A stretch of DNA of 64,000 nt from Sinonovacula constricta (taxonomy: Eukaryota > Mollusca > Bivalvia > Cardiida > Solecurtidae). Shown here one piece after another: positions 23,119 through 34,168 of the stretch (positions within the stretch are counted from its first letter, which is position 1; each line of letters opens with the position of its first letter). The notes below the pieces were generated by a model. The model was not told the origin of the DNA, ran no database searches, and worked only from the letters and a program-made list of their open reading frames with translations. The position numbers were made by a program, and so were the translations under genes. Location: assembly GCA_007844125.1 (NCBI GenBank), contig CM017567.1, forward strand, positions 43,809,528-43,873,527, given 5' to 3'.

Positions 23119-25293
23119 AATTGTAGAATTGCGAAGTCTAAAGCACAGAGAATGAAGGAATATCGAGCAAGAAAGAAAGAAAAAAATAGGAGATGAATGG
23201 CTGAGGCGGGAGAATCAAAGAGTTAAAGAGTTATTTTGTGCCAGTGTCAGAATTAAGTGAGGAAAAGAAAATGCACAAAAGAAGACTCAACCAGAAGCAC
23301 TGTGAAACATGTAGAAAGAGACGCAAGTCCTCGCAGCTGAACCAAGTATAGTGGTCCAAGAGACAGGGCAAAGTAGCAATCACAACAAAGTAGCATCACG
23401 GCCAAGAAGACGAAAATGAAAATGGAATGAGTAGTACGTTCACTTCAATTGAAAAACACACACCATTCACAGTAAAGATGAATTTCAGTGCATCAAAACC
23501 AGGAACATCAAGTAGACAATCACGTGGGTGAAAGAGGGTGTCCAGGGCACTAGCAAAACAATACAGGAAAAACAAATCACTCGAAGATGACAACGAATCT
23601 TTAAGGAGAAAGTTGAACACTGTAACGCAAAAGGCTTAACTGACTTGAACACAAACAGAAGAATGCCCCGTTGACATCTAGAAGCAAGTCAGACAAGTTG
23701 TTAAGAGATTCTGGTCTTGATCCAATACACGTACCTGGAATCAGACAAAAGGTGCTATTTGCAGAATGTTTAAGCGCAGAGATTAAGGATGCACCGAATG
23801 CTAATGACCAGAATGTTGTGAAGAGAATAGTCTCTGGTAAAGTTGTTAAGAAGTACAACGCTTTCCCTCAACACGTCTCTTGATCGTAGAAAGCTAAACA
23901 ACGTTTCGAAATCTGTGTCAGAAATTAAGAAACGCACGCGAAATGCGCTGTTAAGCGGTATGATCGCCAGACTAATACAAGAGTTCCTATCTAGAGATGA
24001 CAATTCACGATTGCTCCCTGGAAAGGCCGATGCACTAAAAATAGGGAAGGATAAATTTCTGAAGCGAGTTCTAAATGACTATATGTACAACTTACACATG
24101 AAGTTTCTTGCTGAGTCAACGTACAAAGTGTCGCGAACAACATTCTACGACAAGAAACCGAGATCGATTGCCCATGTAAACTTTTCATCACGAAGCGTGT
24201 GCTTATGCCAGAAACATCAAAACTTTTCTCTTAAACTTAGGTGTTTGAAAAACTACAAAGTCACAACCGTAGGTGTTTGAAGAACTACAAAGTCACAACC
24301 GTTACAAGCCCTGATAAATTCATGGACACAAACAACACAGAACAAGAAATGGAAAAACGTTCTGAACATTCTGAATATTCAAGAGCCTACTGTTCGCTAC
24401 CAAGAGTGGAGAAGAGTAAAGATGAATGATGACAAACAAAAGATGAGGGTAGTTGACCTTGAATTGCCATTAGCAGAGTTCAAGACAATGATGATAAAGA
24501 CACACACAGAGTTTGCTTATCACATTCACAAGGTTGTAGAATAGTACAAAGGCGTTAAGGTTATGAAAGAGAAGTTACCTGCAAAACACGCTTTAGTCCA
24601 AATGGATTTTAGTGAAAATTATTATATACAGGAAAAATGAATGTAGGGAACTTGAGCACAAAAGCGTTGTATTTCTCGCTGAAGTACCCCAACACAACGC
24701 AGCTATGGTTTTTGCTATCACAGAAAAAGTTGTCAACATAGCTAAGACATTTGTAAATGACCTAAAGGCCATTCACTTTTGGTCAGATTCGCTGACATCC
24801 CAATATCGGAATAAGACAGTTTCAACTTTATAAGTACTTAAGAACAGCCACGTGGAGTAGCTGGGTCTTGGCAATACTTCGAATCAGGCCATGGCAAGGG
24901 GCCATGTGATGGTATTGGTGTCACTACCAAACGCAATACAGACAATGCTATAAAGCAAGGTAAGACTGTCATACAAGATGCCGATGATTTCTTCAAATGG
25001 GCATGTAGCACTGACAGTCAAAGTGAGTACAAGAAAATAGAACAATGGTGACAGATAACATAAGTGAAAGCGAATATGTTGTTATTGTGTACAATGCAAA
25101 ATGCTCCATAGGCCACGTTACCGAAGTAGACGATGAAGATAATGAGGTTGAGGTGTCTTGTATGGAAGAGTGCGGAAAAGTTCATGGTCGCTACAAATGG
25201 CCACGAAACATTGATAAAATATGGCTTAATAGGAAAGACATTTTAAAAGTTATCGATGCTCCTATACCAACTGACAACAAAACGGATCTTTAG
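23119..25293 (+). pseudogene. Decayed copy of a multicopy invertebrate transposase-like gene
   Basis: Fragments in different plus-strand frames line up in order. There is a basic N-terminus (KSKAQRMKEYRARKK), then KSDKLLRDSGLDPIHVPGIRQK, then FLAESTYKVSRTTFYD with RSVCLCQKHQNFSLKL, then VQMDFSENYYIQ, LEHKSVVFL, AIHFWSDSLTSQYRNK, YFESGHGKGPCDG, and a C-terminal part from about 25,045 (ESEYVVIVYNAKCSIGHV) ending at the stop near 25,293. I know this motif order from abundant uncharacterised proteins in bivalves and cnidarians. The acidic MDF..N, SD and E..HGKGPCDG blocks suggest a DDE/RNase H-like nuclease, which is inference. Many frameshifts and stops, including one from a 32-bp duplication, show that it is dead. 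It lies in a large intron of the opposite-strand gene. Confidence 0.7.
24239..24302 (+). repeat. 32-bp tandem duplication inside the pseudogene
   Basis: Two adjacent copies of a 32-bp segment starting aggtgtttga and ending cacaaccgt differ by one base. Being 32 bp (2 modulo 3) it shifts the reading frame and is one identifiable disabling change. Confidence 0.9.
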
Positions 25294-28200
25294 TGTTGAC
25301 GATGACACAGGTGCATTCATGCGGGGTCAGTTGGTTAAACTTCATAATAACCATTTACAAGACAAATGATTGAAGAAGAGTTGTAAATGCACTTACTTTT
25401 GTATTTTTGCACAATCAGACATAATTTCAATATGTTGGACAGTATATTTGCATATGTATGTGTGTATACCTATCTATTTACGGGACAAAACCAAACCATT
25501 TACGGGACATTGTTTGTACGCATTCAAACATTTTACCTTACAGAGTTATATTGTTAACGACAGTTTTCATCATTAATCATACTATTTTTTAATTAATCTA
25601 TGTTCTTTGTTGATATAAGTATGATTATTTTCAAGTTATTAAAATTCCAAATAGGAATCATGGATTTGGAATTATATTAATTACATTCGTGTATGGTTCT
25701 ACCTTTGGTTTATTTTAACTGTGCGTATCTACGAGAACATTCTACCGAAAACTCTTCAGGATTATTCAACGTTGGATTATTAATTGGACAATTAAAGGGA
25801 CCCCTCCTAAAGGGACAAACTGTAAACTAACATTTTTTTTTTTGCAATCTCAAATTTTGTCTGATATATGTGTTATTATTCTCTTACGCTATAAATTTAA
25901 TTGTTTATTAAAAATAAAACTTTATTGCACTAGTTTGTTGCTGGTTTGTTCTTTCTGTTACACCATTTCGTCGTTTAGTAAACGTGCCATTTTATAAATA
26001 AATCTTAAATAGCGACACTGGTCATAACAGCTTTCAATAAATTACATGTATAGAGAAAGTTATTTTCAGGTATGCTATAAATACCTAAATTAAGGGATGG
26101 ACCTAAGTGAAGAACACAATCATGGAGTTGATAATACAGGAAGAATGAAAGTAGGGATAATAGTGCAGTTGCAAGTTTTCGAATCAGCTAATGCAGTTGA
26201 AAAGCACAGCTATGTCACGAAAAAATGGTGTGATAATGGTCTTGACCTATTCTAAAATACAAAACATTTGTTGTATCAAATAAATGTGTGCGTAGGAATG
26301 CTTAAAAGTAATGTATTATTTGGTCGTCTGCGGCAGTTGGCTGAAAGTCAACTACAGCACCTTTTGTGATTCAGCTCCTTGATTTTCATCACATAGTCGT
26401 TGCTTTTGTGGACAGCAGCGATATGAAAACGTCCGTGTCAGCCAGGATGAGATCATTTTTTCTTGTTTGGGCTACTGCAGGGGTTTTCTCGGAAATACAA
26501 TACTAATGGTGATATGTACCATTCTTGTAGGCAGTCTCGCCTTTTTCTTTATGTGTGTTATGTATCGTCTCTGTGTTTTTGTTTACCTTTGTCTACTGGT
26601 AGATAAAATTTAAATATCTGTGAAAATTTTGATAGGACCTTTTCTTATTTACCTATTAAATTGTAGGTATATCGATAAAAGTTTGCATCGATGTTTACTT
26701 TAATTGATACTAACTTTAACTGCGTTGATGGTTTAAATTGAGCGAGATATTAAATGGATATGTAGTTTGCATACTCGAGGTTTTGTCGTTGTATTTAAAA
26801 TAGTTTGTGTTGTTGAGCGTTTGTTTCTTTTCTTACGTGAATTTAATCGAGGTAAAGTATTTATTTATTTTTGATGCAATGGTTATGTGTATTTTGGGCT
26901 TTACGGCACACCGACACTTGATAGGCCACACAGTGCCGAATGGGTATTTATTAATTGAGAATTTTTATTATTTGGCTTTCGGTTATTTTTTTTATACATT
27001 TATTACTTATTTTTTTATTTCCTTTAGGCAAAGATTTAATGTAGCTTGCTTAGGTCGTATTGTATGTTTGTTGTTAAATGTTCTGTTTTGTAGAATATTT
27101 TGTTTTGTTCAATTATGCCGAGACCTAAACAATTCCGACGGGAGCCAAGGGTCGGAGATGGTGAGGAAAGGGACTGAGCCATCGTCTGGACAAGGCAGAG
27201 ATAGTCGTGGAGACCTATGACGGGCGAGGGGTACATGGGCAAGTGCGCCGACAATCAGGAGTGAGTCGGTGTCATAAGTTAGAGTGGGGAGTGAGCAGGT
27301 GTTGGGAGGTGATCCCTCTGTGCCGCCGGCCTTAAATCTACAATTCTCGTCCGAAGGTAATGCTTTTGATTTTGACTAACAAGCATCTTTATCTAGGTAC
27401 ATACCGATATAGGTTTAGAATTTTAGCCTATTCGGCAAATATATTTGAGCCTATTGTGGCATACAGTCTCGGAATATTAGAGGATACCAGTTTTAGCCAA
27501 GTTGGGCATTATTTGACTATTAGAGCATAAATGTTTAGCTTAATAAGACATACAGTTTCAGAAGAGCATACATGATGCAGGTTTGGCCTAGTTTGGCATA
27601 CAGTTTCAGACTTTTTTAAAATACTCGTTCAGCCTAGTTGGGCATGTAGTTTGACTATCTGAGTAGACAGTTTAAGCCTAGTTGGGCATACACTTTTAGC
27701 AATAATCTAGTTTTTTTGTCCGTGCATTTGCATAGAACAAATGAAAGTAATAAAGTACATGGCAATCAAATGTTGGCAGCTAGTGGCCATCCCGGTCCTG
27801 GCTGGAGGCAGTATTACCAGCAGTTTTAATTGAGTGTTGCTGCTAATTCAATACTGAAGAGAATGAAAAGTTATATTTACAAACACACTTTTACCTTGGA
27901 TTTGTGAGTCCCTCCAGTCAATGTGGAAGTAGTTCTGAGTAGCATATTATGTTTATAAACTTTATATCCAAATACAGTGGATGCTGCTTTATTACATGGA
28001 GTTTTAAACATTCCTTTAGTTTAAAAGTTCTAATTCGAGAATTCCTCCAGTCGTTTTAGTGCCTCAATCGGCGTACGTTACAGGTTTATTGCTTATTTGT
28101 CACATCCAGTAGGTGGTAATGATAATGATGGAATAAGCGATGAACTAAATTTGACATACTTTTGATTTAGTGGTTGGTAAGATTTTTAAGCTAGGGAGAG

Positions 28201-28529
28201 GTGACTAGTTGGTAAAAAGAGATATTTAATCTGCTTGTATATTACCGATTTCCACACTAGACTTTAATTTGACGGGATTTTAGGACGAAGAGAGCTGGAC
28301 AAATATAGATGAATATTTGGCAATGGACTGTAAAGCACTGGTTTGTCACTTACATATCTGGACAATTTACAATGGATCGGTATTTAGTAGATTTTTAATT
28401 TTTGAAGAATTAAGAATATGCAGAACTGCAAGATTTTTGGTGACACGCTTGCTAGGGTTTGTGGTTGGCTAGCAACACCCTAAAGCAGAGAAGTCAGTTG
28501 GTTCATTCAGCAATTGTCATTTTATGCTG
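25294..28529. other. Intronic/intergenic stretch; degenerate short repeats near 27,420-27,690
   Basis: No gene recognised. Between 27,420 and 27,690 words like gcctagttgggcatacagttt recur irregularly about every 60-75 bp, probably an old decayed tandem repeat. Around 26,890-26,945 a GC-rich block (ggctttacggcacaccgaca) looks like a dispersed repeat. The plus-strand open frame at 26,807-27,220 is T-rich and hydrophobic and I do not consider it a gene. Confidence 0.5.
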
Positions 28530-29490
28530 TTTAGAGTTTGATTCTGTTTCAAGGTCAGTAAAAGATCTTAGAAATTGACATTGTTAGGTTATGAGCTAGA
28601 TTCTGTTTGAAGGTCAGTAAAATATCCTAGAATTGACATTTTTAGGCTATGTGCTAGATTCTGTTTGAAGGTCAGTAAAAGATCCTAGAAATTGACATTT
28701 TTAGGTTATTTGCTAGATTCTGTTTGAAGGTCAGTAAAATATCCTAGAAATTGACATTTTTAGGCTATGTGCTGGATTCTGTTTGAAGGTCAGTAAAAGA
28801 TCCTAGAAATTGACATTTTTAGGTTATTTGCTAGATTCTGTTTGAAGGTCAGTAAAAGATCCTAGAAATTGACATTTTTAGGTTATTTGCTAGATTCTGT
28901 TTGAAGGTCAGTAAAATATCCTAGAAATTGACATTTTTAGGCTATGTGCTGGATTCTGTTTGAAGTTCAGTCAAATATCCTAGAAATTGACATTTTTAGG
29001 CTATGAGCTAGATTCTGTTTGAAGGTCAGTAAAATATCCTAGAAATTGACATTTTTAGGCTATGAGCTAGATTCTGTTTGAAGGTCAGTAAAATATCCTA
29101 GAAATTGACATTTTTAGGCTATGAGCTAGATTCTTTTGAAGGTCAGTAAAAGATCCTAGAAATTGACATTTTTAGGCTATGTGCTAGATTCTGTTTGAAG
29201 GTCAGTAAAATATCCTAGAAATTGACATTTTTAGGCTATGAGCTAGATTCTGTTTGAAGGTCAGTAAAATATCCTAGAAATTGACATTTTTAGGTTATGT
29301 GCTAGATTCTGTTTGAAGGTCAGTAACAGATCCTAGAAATTGACATTTTTAGGTTATGTGCTAGATTCTGTTTGAAGGTCAGTAAAAGATCCTAGAAATT
29401 GACAATTTTAGGTTATGTGCTAGATTCTGTTTGAAGGTCAGTAACAGATCCTAGAAATTGATATTTTAAGGTTATGAGCTAGGTTCTGTT
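28530..29490. repeat. 59-bp tandem repeat
   Basis: About 16 head-to-tail copies of a 59-bp unit containing gctagattctgtttgaaggt, cagtaaaagatcctagaaat and tgacatttttaggttatgt. Subtypes alternate at aaaatatcc/aaaagatcc and gctatgagc/gttatttgc/gttatgtgc, and neighbours often share a subtype. The first and last copies are the most diverged. It lies in the intron between exons b and c of the minus-strand gene. Confidence 0.95.
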
Positions 29491-30270
29491 TATCGTTTCT
29501 GTTATAAAGTTCCTTTGCGCAAAATCAAAGAATTAAATGCAGTGGCATTGGTGAAGCTGGTTTGCAAAACTGACATTAAAAGAGTTTCGTGTAACTTAAC
29601 TTGGGAAACTTGCACTTTGCAGTAAAGCTGTATTAGCCATTTCTACGTATATTTTATGATGCAATAATGGGTATTGAAAGATCATATCATAGGATAAGGT
29701 TATCGGGTGACATAAAGCAGGACATGCTTTTGTTGAACTTTTAAAGAAATAAAATGAGTTTACATATATTCTGGCTGAGCACTGGTCATAATAACGATAA
29801 TTCAAAAAATTAAGACTGTGCAAGGGCAGCTGGTTAGAATTGCGGTTGCTTGCTTGGTAAGGAGTGGTCATATTTTCAGTGGCCTGAGACCTGGCTCGGT
29901 AACAAGGTTTTGAGGGACACAACATTTCTAGAACTGGTGCATGTTCTGCTTGCATAAGCAATGTAGGGTCACCAATTAAGAAATCGCCAAAATTGTGCTC
30001 TATATTGACAATTAAGCACTGGTAACCATGGAACTGGCGAGTCACTATCGTTAGTTATTATCTATTCTAAGACCGACCAGCCTGTGCTTTGCGGCAATGT
30101 CTGCATATAAAAGGCCCGTTGTTTTGGCATCTCGATGGCATACCTCTTACACGCAACTAGTTTTCAGCCACCTGGAAAAGGTGCCTAACTCATCTAGGAC
30201 TTCGCTCCTTTCTCAACAGAAGCTCTCAAAGCACATCTATTTTTGACCTCGCAGAATGCGCGTGGCCCAT
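29491..30270. other. Stretch without a recognised gene
   Basis: A minus-strand open frame of 149 codons (29,596-30,045) has no recognisable motifs and no clear splice sites. A TATAAAA word lies at 30,106 on the plus strand. Confidence 0.4.
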
Positions 30271-30391
30271 TATAAATACGCGCTCTCAGTTTGGGAGAGT
30301 GTCAAACAGACAAGATCTCTCGGCGAAGATAGTTTAGTTGGCAAGTCAAGTTCAGTTTCACGAGTCTCTCAGAACGGCCCCACACTGACAG
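30271..30391 (+). promoter_or_regulatory. Possible plus-strand core promoter and non-coding first exon
   Basis: TATAAATA at 30,271-30,278 sits in a locally GC-richer patch. A start site about 25-30 bp downstream would give an ATG-free leader of about 90 bp ending at ACAG|GTTAGT (GT at 30,392), a good donor. A second TATAAAA lies at 30,106. No coding exon on the plus strand was found downstream, so the assignment rests only on these signals. Confidence 0.3.
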
Positions 30392-30435
30392 GTTAGTACA
30401 TATCATCATAACCAAAACTCAAAACGTACATTTAA

Positions 30436-30770
30436 ACTCAAATGTTGGGCAAATTGCATTTTTCTAGAGTTAAACACAAATAATTGCTCTCTTTACATAT
30501 TTGCTAACGTTCAAGGGCACTGCCATATTAGAAAACCCGGAAACGACGTCAACGTTGCTGGACTGCAACGTAAAAGATAACGTTATGATAAGATATGAAA
30601 AGATAACGAATAATGATGTTCAGTAAATGTCAGTAAAACGACATTGTTATTTAATGACGTCTTTTCCGTGTTTTCTAATATGGCAGCGCCCTTGAACGTT
30701 TGCAAATAGGTAAAGAGAGCAATTGCTGTTGGTGAGCTCTTGAAAAAGGCAATTTGCCAAAAATTTGAGT
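30436..30770. mobile_element. Palindromic MITE with about 110-bp terminal inverted repeats
   Basis: The left arm (actcaaatgttgggcaaatt... through tgctctctttac, ttcaagggcactgccatatt, gacgtc) is matched by the inverted right arm, which ends ...caatttgccaaaaatttgag at 30,770. Only about 100 bp separate the arms. The element is 335 bp, has no coding capacity and could fold into a long hairpin. A clear target duplication was not found, so its superfamily is undetermined. Confidence 0.8.
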
Positions 30771-31079
30771 GTGAGCATGAGAAGTTATTATTATACAGTT
30801 CTCTATGAAACAATTATCAACATTGTACACTTAAACACCGTACCATGTCCTTAGTTACGGTTGCTATTTGCCAATATTATAATAAAGCTTTTGATTTTTG
30901 CACTCATAAATATGAATATTTAGAGTTGTTTTTCTAGTCTCGACCTGTATACTTTGCAGTCAGGAGTTCTATTTAAGATTGTTCTCCCCATGCATGCCGC
31001 CTTCAGCACTTTAAGCGGTGGGGTTGGGGTTGGGATGCAAATGAAGCAAAAACCAATAAGGTGTTCTAGGTATGTATAC

Positions 31080-31210
31080 CTGAATTGGAAACTGGCGTAT
31101 AGATCTTCCCCATCCAAGGAGTAGGTGACCTCCAACTGTCGTACATGACTGAAAAGACGCCTGTCATTCTCCTCAAGGATATAAAGCTTTTTCAGGGGTC
31201 GATTTAAAAC
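31080..31210 (-). CDS. Unidentified minus-strand gene, candidate exon b
   Basis: This 131-nt exon has an acceptor TTTTACTTCAG|GTTTTA and a donor AATTCAG|GTATAC. It encodes 43 residues beginning VLNRPLKKLYILEENDRRLF and ending DGEDLYASFQF plus two bases. It starts in phase 0, matching the end of exon a, and ends in phase 2, matching exon c. The composition is that of a folded domain with alternating hydrophobic residues. The family is not recognised. Confidence 0.6.
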
Positions 31211-31339
31211 CTGAAGTAAAATAAATGAAGAAAAATGGCTAAAGACCAGCGATGCTTTAAGTGCTTCTTGTTTGTCATACAAAAAAGCTAACATATGTGC
31301 TGATCTTATATTTGCAAATCCGGCGTTGTCTTCCAACTG

Positions 31340-33211
31340 ACTTGTGATACGCCCGTTGTCTTATCCAGATATTTCTCTGGCGTCATGTCTCCTCCAATAA
31401 TTAGCTGAACGTTGCCTGTATGACGATAATTGTGTTTATGTGATGCTAAAAACGAGTTTTTTTTGTCCTGACAGGCTGAAACGACTTATTTTATTACAGC
31501 TCGAGTCGTACTTGGCGGAAACTCACTATCTAACGAAGGTTTGCGCGCGTAAGATCGGGCGTTGTCGCCAAATACGACGACAGCTGTGATAAAAACAGTC
31601 GTAACTGCAAGACAGAAGATTTTTTTGTTGTTATAATATAACAACACTTGTGAAACAAAAGACAAGAAGGTATTTAAATTATTTAACGACTATATTTAGA
31701 CGGTTACTGTATAACTACGTGTATTAATGGGAAATTTCGGGCCTAGCCCAAATGCGCAGTTTTAGTTAAAATGATGGCGTCCCTATTTAAGTAATTAGAC
31801 AGTGTTTTAAGGTTTTACCCGCGTAAAAGTCCCCAAGCAGAAATCAGAAAACTGTTTAACAGTCCTTATGTACATCATATGAGAAACTTGCATGTAAATT
31901 ATTAAAAGATTTCATTCTCAAATCATAGAGATGTGAATGATTTGTTTGCATACATGTACACCTTGATTATTAAATGCGATTTTCCGGAAACAGGCTGAAA
32001 CAATCACAAGTATCTTTGTTATTTGTATTAAATATCATTTTAAATTTACTTATACATGGCAATTAATTTTGAACTCCTTGTATTTTGATCGAGTCCGGTA
32101 AGACTTATGGGCAGTTATTTTAAACCTTATTTTAGTTCAAATACAATCATATGGAAATCATTGTATGTTTAATATAATATTTTTTATTATCCGTTGTTAG
32201 TTTCTGTGTTGAAGCTTTTGTCAAGATGTGGTTGTTTTGCAGCTGAAGACTTTCCTGATTTCCAATACGATGCGCAACCGATTGACCTCGAAAAACTTTA
32301 AGGTGACCATTATGTGCATACTTTTAATCGCTTACCGGGCAAACATTACACCGCCTAAACAGTTCATTAAACGATAAACATCAAAATTCAATGATTAATT
32401 CCTTATATTTACATTACTTTTCATTCAAAAATAGATAGTTACAACCTCTTTTATTTGGCCAACCCTACGATTTCTTATAGAGGTTTTATCAAACGAATAG
32501 CTTCTTCTGCGCGTGATAAAATCATGCTTATAATACACCCCAAAAGTCAAGAAACAAAACAACAACAAAGTAGATCCTCATTTATAGGTCTTTAAATGTC
32601 ACTTTTACTGATTTTTAAAAAGATAAAATCTTTTAATCACAAAGATATGTAATGCGCCTGCAAACAAATGAAAAAAGTAAAACATTTAACAAAGGACACA
32701 TGTTTGAAAATATTTTACAAACACGTCTACTGTATGACCTAATTTTGACGTCATGTTTACGTTCTTTCATGAAAATAGTCCGTAGTAAAATAAACTCTGT
32801 ATGCCTAGTCAATCAGCAATCAGAAATGCAAGCGTGCGCTATCTAAGTCATACTGTAGTTGATCGAGAACATAATTATGTATAGATCATTACAGCGATAA
32901 ACTGTGGTAATGTATATAGTTTACGGTATATGGCGAGTAGAAGATCAAGTACATTGTTACTAAATATATATTTTTCATTTGGAAACAAAAACAACACTAG
33001 GGGCTGTTACAGACTATAGTAACTCCAAATAGAACTGATCAATTCCGAAGTATTTTTTTTTATCTGATATAACTTTTAAACGAAAACCTTAGATTATGTA
33101 TTCGTGATGAGGCGCATTGTTAATTATCACTTTTGTTAATTCCATTGTCAGAAAATGATTTGTCTGCGAAAGCCAGACAGACACTTAAATATATGATTGT
33201 AGTGATGTTAC
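31340..33211. other. Intron-like stretch, nothing recognised
   Basis: AT-rich sequence between candidate exons a and b. No further exon, repeat array or element with visible ends was identified. Confidence 0.5.
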
Positions 33212-34168
33212 CTTTGTGTCGAAATCGCTGTAACTCATAGCCTGGGGAAACCTTTGGTAGACGATGTCGTCTACAAAAATGTCAAGTGGATCCACATCCT
33301 CTGGATGGTCGGTTGAGTAATGCTCGGAAGAATTGTTCTGTACCAGGACAGGTTCAATACGAGGTCCGCTCGGTCCTGGTGTGGATAACGGGACACCTGC
33401 CTCAGTGCTTACCGGGCCATCTACAGCTAGGATGGATAGGCTCTTACTGTCATCCGCCAGTATAGATGACACATGCGGATCAACTAGCACGGATATTGCC
33501 TTTTCAGTTAGATTTTCTTGTTTATTCACATTGGTGCTATTAACGGATATTGTCTGTAGTCCAATATCACCATGCCCTGTGTCTCGTTCGTCGTTATATG
33601 CGATGTCGAATTGTTCCGAGATTTCGTTATTTGTCGCAGTATCCGGAACTACCCTTTCTTTGTCGATTACAGATTTGACAGGACGTGCATTTTCTTCTTC
33701 CAATGTTCCACTCGTGTCAATCTCTATTACACCAGTTACGTGCGTTTCGTATTCCTTATCCGCCACTTTTTCACTTGCGCCAGTACTCGAGGGAGATACA
33801 GCCAGTTCCTCGTGTTGATTCATATCCGTCACCGCAGGTTCTTTGTTGATGAGAACAGGCTCATCGGAGGATATAACAGTATTGGTAAACATGTCTGATA
33901 CTTCGTTATGTAGTTTCTCGTATGTAGATTCAATTGTCTTAGAAGTATTGTCAGCATGGTTGTGGTTAACTTCATCTGTATCAGTTAAATTGGCAACAGT
34001 GTCGGGAACAATAGAGCTTTTTTCGAAGTTTGGAACTTTCGATGCTAATGTAGGCTTGGCTTCTGCTTCTAATGTTTTTGGTATTGTTATGCTGACATTA
34101 GTGCCAGTTGAAGCAGACATTCTCGGGGCAACTTCAGGGCCTTTATTCGTTGTGGCAGCATCTGTCAT
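33212..34168 (-). CDS. Unidentified minus-strand gene, large exon a (acidic Ser/Thr-rich region)
   Basis: An uninterrupted 319-codon frame runs to the donor ACAAAG|GTAACA (GT at 33,211). The start is either ATG at 34,168 (MTDAATTNKGPEVAPRMSAS) or, if internal, an acceptor ATATATGACAG with the exon beginning at 34,161. The protein is rich in D, E, S, T, V and N, has no signal peptide or membrane segment, and looks like a disordered linker. The C-terminal end is more structured (DPLDIFVDDIVYQRFPQAMSYSDFDTK). It splices in phase 0 to exon b. Length and absence of stops argue for real coding sequence. Function is unknown, and homology search was not possible. Confidence 0.65.

Noticed and set aside
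26807..27220. 137-codon plus-strand frame
   Set aside because: T-rich hydrophobic composition with no motif, and no splice or promoter support.
29596..30045. 149-codon minus-strand frame
   Set aside because: No recognisable motif or convincing splice sites; within the length expected by chance in this much sequence.
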